A stretch of 64,000 bases of DNA from Theobroma cacao (taxonomy: Eukaryota; Streptophyta; Magnoliopsida; Malvales; Malvaceae), in contig NC_030852.1 of assembly GCF_000208745.1 (NCBI RefSeq), positions 27,871,293-27,935,292 on the forward strand, written 5' to 3'. The notes beneath the pieces were generated by a model. It saw only the letters and a list, made by a program, of their open reading frames with translations, was not told the DNA's origin and did not search any database. A program made the translations under genes and the position numbers. Below are positions 12,279-25,900 of this stretch, one piece after another; the first letter of the stretch is position 1, and every line of letters begins with the position of its first letter.

Positions 12279-15200
12279 TTAAAGGGTGTTCTTAGATATG
12301 ACTTCCCGAAACCGAACAAACCACTGAGCATCAGATGAGTTGGTCTCCTGCTCAACTTGCGGCTGTTGCTGCTCCAATTGCAATCGCTTCTGACCTTTGC
12401 CAATGACAAATTGAGAATAGTCAATGGACTTGGGAGGTGCTGATGATAATTTAGTAGGAGGAGCTGGAAGTAGGGAGACCAAAACCCTGGCAACCTCGTG
12501 CATGGTAGGTCTCTCAGAAGGGTGTCGCTTTGTGCACAGCAAAGCAAGTTGGAAGGTTTTTCTGACATGGGATAAATCCATGCATGTAATTGAGACTTCT
12601 GGATCAACAGCTTCCATCACGGTATTATCATCAGCCTTTGACAGTATCTGAACAACAATGAACAGGCAAAATATTGTTAACATGGAAAAAAAGACTTTGT
12701 TGATGTTTTATGTTTAACAGTATCTATCACAACCGACAAGCTAAGACAGTCAAGTATCGAATTTTTTTCAAGGAAAAAACCATAATTCAATGTCAGCTAT
12801 CATGCGGTTTGAAAAGGGACCAGATAACTAAAAAGCCAAGTAAGCGCCAACCACAAAAGATTCCTCCTGTCTCATGGAGATTCGAAGAGAAGATTACTAT
12901 CATCTTAATGAGCCATAACTCCTTCAAAATTAAAAATACATCAGTAAAGTTCCATACACGCACACAATGAAAAATTGCATAGATGCTCATTCAGACCACT
13001 TTAATCAAAACAGCCAATAGAGCATTGTAAAGCAGAAATTAATTATTATATTTAAGGCTTTGCACTTGGCTCAGGCCAAACTTATAACAGTCAGTAAAGC
13101 TTTCAAGCATCTATTCAGAAATAATTGATTTAACATGATAAGTAATATAACTCACCAGTTGATGCAAGTTTGATTCATTGTCCACAGCCTTTTTCCCTGT
13201 CAGAAGCTCCAAAAGAACAATGCCAAAGCTATAAACATCTGATTTTTCATTAAGTCGAGAGGTATGGGCATATTCTGGGTCAATATAGCCGATGGTTCCC
13301 AGAACATAAGTAGAGGCATGGGTCTTTGTCGTTGGTATGCATTTAGCAATCCCAAAATCAGATAGATGAGCCTCAAAATTCTCGTCAAGCAGAATATTTG
13401 AGGACTTAACATCCCTGTGAATAATTCGAGGGTTGCAATCATGGTGAAGATAGGCAAGCCCCTGAGCTGCTCCAACGGCAACTTTTAACCTTGTTTCCCA
13501 ATCAAGTTTTACTTTTTTTGATGGCCCTGTCCCATGCAAACTCACATGAATCAGTATTATTTGTTACACAGTATAAGATAGTCAAAACTTACATTATTAA
13601 AAACAATAGTAAAAGAAGCAGCAATGAAATATTTAATTTGACACTAAATTTCAAAAACCAAAAATTACACAAGTACTCTATATTAACAATAGGGTAGATA
13701 AAAAAGGAAGCTTAACGCCCGACTACTAACCATGCAAAAGATCCCAAAGAGAGCCATTCTCCATATAATCATAGAAAAGGAGGTTCCCATATGGAGATAA
13801 CGAGTAGCCATGCAAGCTGACAATGTTCCTATGTCTGATGCTGCCTATGGTTTCAAGTTCAGTCTCAAACTCCCTCAAGTTGTGTGGACACTGATTGTAG
13901 AGTCGCTTAATCGCAATTGGTCGGGAATTTTTCAACATACATTTATAAACTGTGCTAGAAGCACCATACCCTATGATATATTTATCACTCAAGTTCTCGG
14001 TGAATCTCATTATATCATCAAAGGTATGAATTGCCATATCCATGTGGAGAACTACTAGCTTCGGTGGACCTGAGAGAACAAAAAAGGACTTGAGATTTGC
14101 AGAAATATGAAAGTGTACATTGGTCAATGTTAAAGATACACATGCCTTCCACAGTTTTCATAGGTCCCTTCATCATTTGCTTCTGTTGGTTGGACTTATA
14201 AATTGCAACAATAATCATAGCTACCAATGTGATGAAGCCCAAAGTCATACAAACAACTGCAGCCCTGGAGAAAACTGTTGGAGAACAGAGAGCAAGAAAA
14301 TTACTGAGAAAATATTCCAACTGGACCCAATAACATCACAAGTACCTGACAAAAATCCCAAAAAGATTAGGTTGATACCTCTAGACTTTGGCAGAGAGGG
14401 GCCACATATCGATCCAAGCCAATTGCCACATAGCAATGGATTTCCAATGAAGCTGATGGCCATATATAAATCAATATACGAGACAATTTAAGACAGTTGT
14501 AAACAAGGCATAGAATATACTAGCATACCTATCCGATGAAAATCTGCTGAAGTTTCTTATGGGAGGTATGATGCCAGATAAGTTGTTATAAGAAACATTC
14601 CTGGGTGCATTAGTGTAGACATTCAGAAACAAGTCTCAATCTATGTGCACATGAACTCAAGATGGAAGAGAAATAGAGAAAAATCTTACAAGTTAGCAAG
14701 ACTGAAACAATTAGTCAGCTGCTCTGGGATTTCACCTTGCAGCTTGTTGTTGTTTAATATTCTGCCATAAAATCAAGTAACGGCATTAGTGGCTTCACAA
14801 ACAATAACTACCAAACTTTAAATTCTTCATCAAGCATGAGACATTAACTTACAGAGAAACAATATTTTGCAACTGACCCAATTCTGCAGGAATGTTGCCA
14901 CAGAGGCTATTATAAGAGAGATCCCTGCAATGGAAAAGAAAAGAGTTAATGAGAGTTAACAACCACAAATTCACCACAGCCTTAAAGCCACAAAATAAGC
15001 TTACATGATTTGTATGCTTCTGAGATTCCCACACTCAGCAGGTAGAGGTCCATTGAGTTCATTGCTACTCAAATTCCTAAAAGTGTAATAACAAATAAAG
15101 CTACCATACCATTGGAAAAAAATAGCAATAATAAGGTTTGTTACAAAAAAACAGATCAGTAATTTGCTCACAAGGTAAGAAGATGCTCTAGATCACCGAT

Positions 15201-18200
15201 GGAAGCTGGAATAGCTCCTGAAAATTTATTGCCAGATAGATCCCTGAAAAAACAACAGTAACTCAGACATCAACTTCAAAAAACAAGACTCTTCCTTTAA
15301 AAAAAAAAAAAACAGTGAAGTTACAAAACACATACAATGTATCTAGGTTGATGATATGCCCCAGTTCAATAGGTATCTGGCCTTTGAAATCGTTCATGGA
15401 TAGATTTCTTGACGTCCAACATGTGATTAACCCACTAATTAGATCACTTGTTGATTACTGACAAATAAATACTTCAAAATTCATCACCACATTAGAAACT
15501 TACAGATAAGTTAAGCTCTCTAGAGTCCGGAAACCCAATGGAATAGACCCATTAAGGCGATTACCATGCACATTGCTAAAACACAAATACACCCAGCTCA
15601 GTCAGTTTCAAGATTTAAACAAAAAACACAGAAACGTTCAGACATTCAACAGATATTCTTACAACTGATTCAGGGCCGTGCAGGAGCTGATGTTATGTGG
15701 AATGGGTCCTTCCAAGTAATTGTTGGCAAGATTCCTGATAAAATAGTGACAAACTGAATAAATAGCTGCAAAAAATAAGAATATGCAATGCAAAGTAATA
15801 AAAACTTACAATTCAAACAACTGCACCAGCTTCCCAAGTTCAGCAGGGATTGTACCAACTAGCTGGTTGTCATTCAATTGTCTGCAGAATAATTAGTTAA
15901 GTGACATGTCCCATAAACATATCTCATGAGTGAGTGCTGCACATATATGGCTACAATAACTTTAAATTAAACGGGACTGCAACTCACAGATAGCTAAGTT
16001 TTGACATATTTCCCAGTTCTGGTGGAATTGGACCAGTAAGCTTGTTTCCATGGAGGTACCTACCTCAGCAAACATATATATAAGGTAAAACAACACAAAA
16101 GTACAAATAAGCTCATTTAGGCACATCAGCAACAATAACTCACAATTTTCCAGTGTACGATAAATTGCCAAGTATTGATGGAATAGGCCCAACTAGCTCA
16201 TTCTCACTCAAATCCCTGAAAATCAAAACAATCAGACAATGTATCTACCACCTAATACCACATACCTCAAACAGAAGCTATTAGGGAACACAGTTTTATT
16301 CAGATTTTGGAAGATGGAATACTTACAATACTGCAAGGGCCTGCATTAAACCAATCACCTCAGGGATTTTCCCTGTAAGCTTATTTCCTTGAAGTGACCT
16401 ACCATCAGTAATCCTATTTAGATTTGGATAAACTATACAGATTCCCAACCTGAATAATCTAGAAGCTTTACACATCTACAACAAATTCACAATAACAAAA
16501 ATAATGACAATGCATAAGCTTTAAAAAGAAACTCACAATGTCGCAACTTGGAGGAAGCCAATATTATATGGTATCTCCCCAGTAATCTGATTATAAGAAA
16601 TGTCCCTAAAATTGCCAATCAACAGAGTTTTAAAAATGAAGACAATTACATTGAAACAAACAACTCAAGTCATCAGAGGCACGCAACTTACAATATCTCA
16701 AAGCTTGTGCAGTTACCAATGTTGTCCGGGATTCTACCAGTTAAATAGTTTCCTCTGACATCACTGAAAAACAATATTTTAAGCCATTTACATCAGAAAA
16801 ACTAACGGAAAAATTAAAAACAAAAAAAGGATACTGCACAATCAAATCACAAGAACTTACAAATACCACAGGCCAGTCAATTGACACATATCAGAAGAAA
16901 GAGTTCCAGTCAACTTATTGCCCCGCAATCCACTGTAAAAGGTATCCCATAGGACATGAGGATAAGCAAGACTTCAAATGGACCTCAAATTTCAACTTGA
17001 ATATTATGCAACAAATCATTCTTGTAGATGGTCACACCAACATCCCCGGACATAGTAATAAAGCAATAATAATTGTTACAGGGTTTCACCGTGACGCAAA
17101 CATTTCAGTAACTACACAAAGGAAGCCAGTGACATGATGTGGAATCAGATACAACTATGGCAGCAGCACTTACAGATACTGCAAGACTTCATTCCAATAA
17201 ATTAGCCTGGGAATCTCTCCTGTAAGCTGGTTTCTTGCTAAATCACTGAAAGGACATCACAAAATCCAGAAGAAACTATTAGCAAGTTTGTCAACTGCGC
17301 AAAGCTGCTAAGATTATCATCCAGAGTGATAGAAGAACTTAATGGAACTCACAGAATTTTCAAGTAAGGAATCTGGGTTAATGTTGAAGGAATAGGGCCT
17401 GTTAACTGATTGTTCTTCAAATTCCTGAATGAAGGGATCGAACTTCGTCTACTAGGAACAACTAAATACGTTAACTGAAATAAAACAGGGAAGAAAACAA
17501 ACTTACAAAAATTCAAGCTGCTTGAGCTTAGATATGGAGAAAGGTATGTCCCCATACAGCAGATTGTCAGACAAATCCCTGGGTTATGCAGTACATAAAT
17601 CATGAAAAAAACCCAAAGAAGGAAAACATGCAAATCAACTTAAGAACCATGGTCCATTGAGGAGTTACAGGTGAACAAGAGAGCCACAATTTCCAATCTC
17701 ATCTGGGATTTGTCCGGTCAATTTGTTCCCCTCCAAATCTCTGCCACATTAGATTAAATAAAACGCCCATAAGAATATGAGCAAGCTACCGTAACGCCTA
17801 GAACTGAAATATACAGAGAGAAGACATACATGGACTGCAGATTCTTCAAGTCACCAATGGCTGGTGAAATTTCCCCACCAAGAATCAAGTTTGACAGGTT
17901 CCTTGAATCAAATATCCAAAAACACACCACAACGAATCACAAAAGGATCCCAGTTCAAACACCTACTATGGGAACTAAAACGAGTAAAACCACAGATAAC
18001 GTTAACTAGCTAGTTGCCACCAGGAAGAACTTGTATTACAATTAAAGGAGAAACTCACAGGGAAACCACAGAGAGGCTGATATTGTCACAGAAGACACCA
18101 CGCCAAGAACAAAAATCAGCATTGTGGACATCATCCCAGTCAAGCAACACATTTGCCACATTGCTAAATGACTCCTTTATCGACATCAACGCCTTCCCTA

Positions 18201-18950
18201 TAACCACCGTTTATCTTCTATTATTTTCTTTAAGCGAGATGTGGAGCATAACAGTATCAACGACTGAATACATAATAATCGAGGTCATGACTTCCCTAAT
18301 ATCAGGCAAATTAGTGGCTTAAAACTACACTCCCCTTTGCCGAAAGGTATTCCATTTCCACTACAGCTAATATTAATGACAAAGAAAGTTGAGATACACT
18401 TAAACCCAGTAAGCGCCACATCAAACGATTTAATGATTCCAAAATGTAGAGAAATATTAGTTCTTAGCAATCAGACATTGTTGGAAACTTTAAGGGCAAA
18501 TTCTTAGCGTTCTAACTCCAGATGGAAGAAAAGGTAGCCTGATTTATAAAAATTTAGAGATGATATTCACCAAATGCTACAGTTTGAACCCCTTACTTAC
18601 AATGCTCTTCAGCTAAAAACACAGCCTACCACAGTAAAAGATTTCCGGAAAAGGAAACCAATAACCCCAAAGGATTCAGTTCTGAAGCACATTTTATCAA
18701 AGTTTTGAGCAGCAAAAACAACCACTATAATTTCCAAAAATGGAAAACCGAGCTCCAAATGGACAAAAGAAACAAAATGAAAAGCTCCAAAGCTACATTT
18801 ACCAACTACATCACCCAGAGAGAAAAAGGTACCTTCGTCATTGAGTGAAGAAGCAATAGGACAAAGAACAAGAAACACCATCACCATTACTAAACCCCCA
18901 TAAAGCTCCTTTCGTCTCTTCCTCCTCTCCAACAACACCTCTACTTCCAT
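12279..18950 (-). CDS. ERL1: ERECTA-family LRR receptor kinase, ERL1 type
   Basis: Plasma-membrane receptor kinase that perceives EPF/EPFL peptides in stomatal patterning and organ growth. I count 27 exons from 18833-18950 (signal peptide near residues 12-38) and 18059-18197 (N-cap) through twenty one-LRR exons between 17901 and 14529. All are 72 nt except 16537-16605 (69 nt), and all are phase 2. Then come 14379-14452, about 14146-14274 (transmembrane 594-615), 13731-14069, 13156-13526 and 12279-12647. The product is about 991 residues. Kinase hallmarks are [10 protein letters not shown] (666-675), Lys687, HRD (782-784) and DFG (802-804), so it looks catalytically competent. The C-terminal [14 protein letters not shown] motif fits ERL1/ERL2 rather than ERECTA. 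Upstream ATG 18956 would add two residues. The intron after the transmembrane exon has a tandem GC/GT donor. Confidence 0.93.
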
Positions 18951-19340
18951 TCTCACCCGGACAACACTAGAACAACCCCAGAAACAAGACCCAGAAGAAA
19001 AACGAAAACAACAGAAAGGTTAAGTTACTGCTTTGATATCAAAGAAGCAAGCTTAAAAAGCTTGGGTTCATTACGCAGACAGAGAAAGAAGAAAACAGGC
19101 GTTTAGCGTGAACTGCAAGGAAAGGTTGAAACAGAGATGTTATGAAGAGAGAGAAAAACAGAGTACACACTCTCTCTTTACTCTACAGACAGACTGTGAA
19201 GGACAGAAAAAACAGCAACAAACTATCCAAGGCATTGTAAACGGCGGTGAAGCGACGTGTAGAGACTTCTCTCAGGAAAAAAAACTCACTACTACTGCTC
19301 TTAATAAATATCTTAAAAAAAGCATTTTTATTTTTTATTG
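18951..19340 (-). promoter_or_regulatory. Probable 5' leader/promoter of ERL1
   Basis: On the minus strand this lies directly upstream of the ERL1 start. It contains purine/pyrimidine-rich tracts (GAGAGAGAAA and CTCTCTCTTT around 19147-19175). No TATA box could be assigned with confidence. The plus-strand frame here (19108-19341) shows no protein features. Confidence 0.4.
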
Positions 19341-22300
19341 ATAGAGAAATTCAGACAGCGGCCGTCATTCGTACTACCGTTTCCCAAAGTGGTTGCATTT
19401 CTTGACAGCTATATAACCTACCCAACTCATATAGCTCTTTCCCCTTCCTCCGCCTCTGCGCGTGGCTCAATCTTGCGGCGTTCAATATGGGTACAACGAG
19501 GTTTGTAGCGCACGCGACTGGGGTGAGAGAGTGAAGAGAGCTTGTCGTACGGGCGGGGACTAAGGGTGGGGCGAGCTTAAATGCCTTTGACAGTGATACG
19601 GGAACAACACCTTTTGGTTTTGGTCGCGATTTCAAAAGGATCTTGCTAGTTCCAACCCCTACTTTTTGCTATTTCCCCCGGTTATGTTCCTTGTTATTTC
19701 CTCTTGTCCAAGCCTGATCCAGAATTAGGCAAACATTATCAGTACTTGTTGGGGCCTCTAACGATTCTTTTCCCGTTTAATTCCTACCTTAACTAAATGG
19801 AATATCTTCAATGACCATTAAGGTAATTACAATCCTGTTTCATTCATTATTTGCATATCTTTTGACATAGAGTTGCAAACATAAATTCTGGTTCACGTGT
19901 CAGCCAAAGTTTTATGAGATCATTGATTATCGAAGAACTGGAATTAAGCCAGGTTGGCTACTTGGGTTTGTATTCGGGTTTAATCTCAATACTTCATAAA
20001 ACCCATTTTTGGATCGCCAGATTGACTTAACGACGACAGATGGAAAGGTACTAATGCCTGGTCTGAAACCCCTTTACTACCCTTTGCTTTGAAAGTACTC
20101 CCTTGGGCTGAAAAAGGTTTCTAATCTTTAAATTTCTTACTTAATAGTCTGCAGCTTCACATTCTACGACGTGACCCTTTTGGCTCATCTTAATACCACT
20201 ATCTACCATTAAGTTTCCAAATCCGTAACTAATAAATACCCATATTTATTTTAAAATTTAAGAGTAGAAGTATTATTTTGTTGGATACATTTATGATTCC
20301 AGCTCAAAGAGCTAAAAAGGCTAACTATCCTAGCCAGATTTAGATGTAGGTCCGAAGGGCCGAAGATTCAAGAGTTCTACCCAAGGGAGATCGGGTCCTC
20401 TCCAATCTTTCTAGCCTCTAGAAACCGAGTACCCACTCGGCCCCTTCCCTACAATATCACAATGAAATCTCAATAATTGTGATACCCGAAATTCAAGGAT
20501 TCATTATGGTACTCGCTATGGTCCTAAAAGCCTAACCATTGTCGACGTTTTTATGTAATCCCCTCATCCATGCAACGCTGCCGCTCGTGCCAAACTTTAT
20601 AATATTCTACCACAAAGATTCATTCTTCGTTAAGGGTTTTATTTTATTAATTAAATAATTGAAAAGGTTTTATTTTATTAATAATTGGAAAGGAATAACG
20701 ACAGCGGGATCCCTTCCACTTTCCTGCAGCTGCAGCCAACAGCCTACGCAGGGTTTTGGGCAATGAACGACTTGGTTGGTACAAAGCTGCTCTTGCTCCT
20801 TCCTTATACTACTATTTACTCTGGTTTTTTTGGATTAAAATATTACATATTTTTATAATAAAATGCATGTAAATTTGCAATTACAGTGTTCTCAAGTGGG
20901 ACTTTATTGGGATTGGGACCCACCTAATTTATGTTCAAAATCCAAGATATATCCCCAGCCCTCTGATCCTGTTTTGTTGGTTTCCAAAGCCCAGACCTGC
21001 ATCGGGAGATTGTCTCTCGAGTTGGATAAGACTGAAGATAGGGCTTGTGTTTTTGTCATATGGTGGATTTTACAGGAAAACCCTCAAATCCAATTAAACT
21101 AATGTAGTGGTGGTTAGATCTTTAATATCACGGCCTAAAATTGAAGACGCGTTTCACTGTTTTTAGGACCTTTTTCAGTGAGTTTAGGCAGACGAGGCGC
21201 TGAGGCCACCATCACATCATCAAGGAACATGTGACACGTGGCATAATAATAGAGCACCTAGTGTGAGGTCCTGGAAAGTGATAGCTGAGGCTGAGCCGTG
21301 ACTGAGGCCATTAAAAGGTGGAAGCAACCGGCGGATGTGCCGCCGGCTACACGCCGTCAGCTGTACTGCCGGCGTGACAAAACCAGGTGGGGCCCTCCCT
21401 GTCCTCCACTGTGCAGAGACACAAAAAGGGTATTTAATATTGGGTCTCCAAAAGTTAGGATTGATGTGATTTTAGCTTTTAACGCGCATCGGTTAATTAA
21501 GTATCTTTTTCCCTTTTTTTTCTTTTTTTGTTGGTTTTACTGTTTTTTCTTTTGCGTTAGAAGGGTGAAACTTCCTTAACGTGTTGGAATGATTTTTGTT
21601 TTCATTTTGCTTTTACCCGTTTGAATTGGTAATCATTGAACCAGATTCTGTTTTCTCTCTTCTTTTCCAACATAAAAGTACCCCGTCGACAGTAAATTTC
21701 TTTTTTTTTTTTTTTAAAGTGATGAAGGATTTAGATTTCAAGTCCCAATAAATGAATTTACCAAAATATAAAATTCTCTCTTTTCTTTTCCGCTTGCAAA
21801 TAAGGGCGGGCCCCATTGCTTTTTTTTTTTTTAAATCAAAATCAAAATTGAACTTAGCTCAACTATTAGAATAAGTACTACGATAATACACTTTTGCTTT
21901 TTCTTAAATATTTTTTTCTCATTTTATTGGTTTTTGTTTTTTTATCGAATGAATTTATTTTGGTGACTATTTTTAAATATATTGTAAATAATTAAATTTT
22001 TAAAAATAAAATTGTGAAAAATTAAAAATATTATATAATTTTATGATTTAATTCAAAAATAATAATCAAAATTGAATTTATTTGATAAAAAAACATATTA
22101 GATAAAAGGGAATAGTATTTTGGCAATATATAGTATTTGCATTAAGTGATTTTTTAATGGATTTATGAGATTAGTCATTTAAATAAAATATTCTTTGCTG
22201 GAATTAAAATGAAAAATCAAAAATAAAAAGGACTGGCATAGCTCATAGTCAAGAGCTACAGTCCAGAATTGTGCAACCTTGAAGATAAATTACGGATATT

Positions 22301-22655
22301 GAAAGGAAAAGAAGTTACAAAGAGGAGGTCCAGTAGTCAAAGGGTCAACCAGAAGACCAGAAACACGAAAATTGTACGGTGGAACCTTACCTTACCAACA
22401 TTGAGATACATCAGTGATATTTATTTTTTATTATATATATATATATATATATACATATGTACGTATGTATAGGGAAGAGTGGGCCCCAAGATTTTAAGAA
22501 GGATTGATTATACCCATCATTGGACCCGTGATGCCACTGTTGGTGATCATTACTTTTGTATACGCTCCTTTCTTGGACACGAGTTAGATTTAGGTTTGGT
22601 AATAATAAATTACTCATATACATATTCCAGCTTATTAAATTTGTATGACATCCAA

Positions 22656-22688
<33 letters not shown>

Positions 22689-23333
22689 TCCATCTTTTAT
22701 CTCTTTAATCTGAACTTTCAAATTTAATGTTTGTTTGAGTAATTGAGTCATTTAAGTAGAAAGTATTAGATCTTATTATATTTAAATTCCGCAGCATGGA
22801 CGTTATTATTGATTCCATGAACTTTATCTTGGTGATCTTTGTAAGTCCAGGCCTGATCAGCCCGATCTTTTAAGGCTGAAATGATCCATGGTCACCTTAG
22901 AGAAGACCTGCCACAGCCAAGCACCATTCGGAAATAAAGGTTGGCACTTGGAAGATTGGAAACTTGACAGTCCACAACACAACCTTTTGAATTTCAGATG
23001 GTAGAACTGGCACATGAATTAGACACGAATTTATCTCTCAAACCACATGCAGCATGTCTATAAAATACTAATAGGCAATCACAATTGACAAGTCTCAATG
23101 TTCTAGTTGCAAGATGAGTACAATAAACATTTCCAACACAGTGATAATGCTATCCTAGATTACAGTTGCTGTAAGGAATTTAAAAATGCAGAGTGTGTGT
23201 TCATACGAGGGAAGGAAGTCTCAATGTTCAAGTTACCAACCATCCCCACATCCATTAGAAAAAACAAAAGACAAAAGGAAAGAGAAAACCTCTTAACAAA
23301 TAACAGGAACTCATTCCTGCTCATCCCCATAGC
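19341..23333. other. Intergenic region between ERL1 and RAR1
   Basis: No gene is supported. A patch at about 20330-20560 is less AT-rich, carries a short inverted repeat (CCGAGTACCCACTCGG near 20427) and may be a transposon remnant. A 21.2-21.4 kb patch has a GACACGTGGC G-box-like site and short GC-rich palindromes (CCGGCGGATGTGCCGCCGG). The rest is AT-rich with T-runs. RAR1 3'UTR sequence should occupy the right end. Confidence 0.5.
22432..22689. repeat. Pair of TA microsatellites
   Basis: TA runs at about 22432-22452 and 22664-22689 each adjoin TACATATG- or TATACATA-like sequence and bracket about 210 bp of unique DNA. They are probably independent slippage repeats. Confidence 0.8.
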
Positions 23334-25900
23334 CTAAGACACTGGATCGGCATTGTGCCACCCCTTGGCGCATGGTGGAATGGTCATGAACTCGTCAAAT
23401 TCCTTTACATGAATGTCGCAGCACTTCCACTGCAAAGAGACCATAATTAATAAATGGTGGGAGAAAAAAAAGATAAGCTAACAACGTCATAATCAATAAC
23501 AACATATCATAATGAAAGATACAGCATACCCCTCTCATTCGGTCATGGAAAATAGCAGGCCCAGGATGGTAACTGCATGCAATCTCATGGTTATCTTTTT
23601 CTTTGAAAACTTTACCACATCCCTTGTTTTTGCACGTCTGAGGCTGGTTTATATCAATTTTCTTCCTTGGTGGAGCAGAAGCCTGAACATTTGCACTGCT
23701 CTCACCTGGAGAAGCTGTGGTGGAGTTCAGTTCTTTGGGCTGTGAACCTACAAAGCATGCTTCAGCTTAGTAGCTATATATGATTGTATAGCAACATACT
23801 TGAATGAGATCGATAATTTTCTCTACTACAACAAAGAATTAATGACTTCAACTTCTGATGCACAGAACACTCAGATATTTATCACTTGGCACTAGCAAAA
23901 TGTAACCTCAAACCGGAACAACATGACCCCTAAAAGTTCTGCATATCTTGTAAACCAACCATTCATAATATTCAGACTTCTAAAAGAAACCATGATTAGG
24001 ACTCAGGACTCCAATAGTTTCTTTTTAGGGAAAGTATTATGTTGCTTTACCCACATAAAATGTTGGAGGAATAAACCACACAATATAGAACAAATTAAAA
24101 TATTTAATTTAAAAAGAGACCTAAACAAACTTGCCAATCGCTCAAAACAAAATGGCATTAACTCTTCCAACAGATAAGAGAAAGAGGATGTACTGACAGT
24201 TATCATCTACCCCACTTGACACATGAGCTTAGTACATTGACCAACCAAAAGGAGTACCTATAAAATAACATCTTAATTCTTTTCCCACTAAGATCATAAG
24301 GTGCAATTGTGCTCATTTAAGATCATATAAAGCAAAAAAACAGCTTCTTTTTTTTTTTACATGGTAAATCAGACATAAACCTCTGATAGTCTAAATCATT
24401 TGAGTAAGAAAAAGCTAATCATAATACCATGATCCGAGCAAAAGAAACCCTGAAGACACCTAGGGCAAGATTCTTTTGATGTTGCGCTGCTTGCAAGAGT
24501 AAAAGCAGGAGTAGAAGTTGGATTCTTTGTAATAGCAGCTGGCTTTGTCAAAACTGGTTTCTCAATTGTGTGCTTACCTGTCTTACATCTGCATTATGAA
24601 AAAAAAAAAACCTTAAAAGAAACTAATATTGACTAGACACAAATAGATAATAAAAATTATGATGCAGTAAACTTCCTTATCCATGGAGGATGTCAATCAT
24701 TCAATCTTTTTCTATATTACTTACTCAACAATGGCAGCATGAATCAGATAGTTCATGTCCTAAAGGAATCAAGACAGGTACTGACCCAGGAATTTCTAGG
24801 AACAAGCTGAAATCATGACTTCTTTTTTTGCAGCAACTCCACTCTTTCATTCCATCATGAAATATAGGCTGAAAAAACATCATTTAAGTTCACCTTATCA
24901 GCAGAAAATGAGGATGCAAGTGACATTTTAAAAAGAATAAAAACTACTGTATTTCTTTTCAAAAATTATCACTTACACCCTGATTGCATAATTTTGTCCA
25001 CGCAGCGAAACCAAGCCAACATGCAAGACAATAAATAAATTAGCATAATGCACAAGACATAATAACATTTCCAAACATTATCTTTTAAAAAAATTCAGGA
25101 CAGGCGCTGCAAACTCATTCATGTCTATGATTAGCAACCCCAATCATTACAAACTAGGCAAAAAAAGGGATAAACACAAGCTGAAAGTTATCACTCAATG
25201 TGGAAAACTAATAGTATTAGTTAAAACTATAAGCTTTTACATTGAATAGCAAAAAAAAAAAAAGCCATTTAGTCAAATTTAACAAAACATGTTGAATAAA
25301 TCCAAAGGATACATTTCTTAAACGGCAAGGAAGGGAGAGGGATTACACAAACTTGTACAAGTTATAATTTATAAACCAAAAAGCGCATGATTATAATCAT
25401 AAAAGGAAAATGGGGACAAAAGGGAGACATTATTTTAACCAAATCTAGGGTTAATTGTAGCTTTTTATTCAAGGTACTATGTTCGAACAGCGAAGATAGA
25501 TATTGTAGCTAGCAGAATCCAAGAACAAACTATGCAAGCAAAAAATCAAATTATCTTCGTGTACCCTATCATATCAGCTTGTTGCATTTCAAGACTAAAT
25601 ATTGGTTAACAAGAGGTTGAGTGAAAGGTCTAATTTTGATTTGAGCATTTCAATTAAATGGTCAATACTTCATGTCGTTGGATTGAAGTGATGCAACGCA
25701 CTGAAAATTAGAAATAAAACCACAGGCTACCCAAAGTTACCGAAAAGAAAACAAGAAAAATATAATAAAGATTTAGAATCGGTAGAGGAAAGGCATACCG
25801 AATCGTGGTATGTGCAGGAACCTTCCGGATTATCGTCTTCGGTGAACGTCGCGTTGCAGCCGATTCGCTGGCACCGAAGCTTAGCAGCCTGCTCTGCCAT
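23334..25900 (-). CDS. RAR1: RAR1, CHORD-domain co-chaperone of plant immunity
   Basis: Zinc-binding protein that works with SGT1 and HSP90 to stabilise NLR immune receptors in the cytosol and nucleus. Five exons: 25799-25900, 24786-24868, 24428-24588, 23530-23747, 23334-23429, all in frame, give 219 residues, the usual RAR1 length. CHORD-I starts at Cys10/Cys15 ([12 protein letters not shown]) and continues through [18 protein letters not shown] to GCKTGKHT. A plant-specific Cys/His motif follows at 103-115 ([13 protein letters not shown]), then CHORD-II from Cys154 ([17 protein letters not shown]) to CAKGWH near the C terminus. No CS domain is present; that domain is found in animal CHORD proteins but not in plant RAR1. 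All visible metal ligands are intact. It lies on the same strand as KEA5, about 1.15 kb downstream of it. Confidence 0.95.

Noticed and set aside
20330..20560. GC-richer patch with CCGAGT/ACTCGG inverted repeat, considered as an LTR or solo-LTR
   Set aside because: No TG...CA boundaries, primer-binding site or duplicated flanks could be identified.
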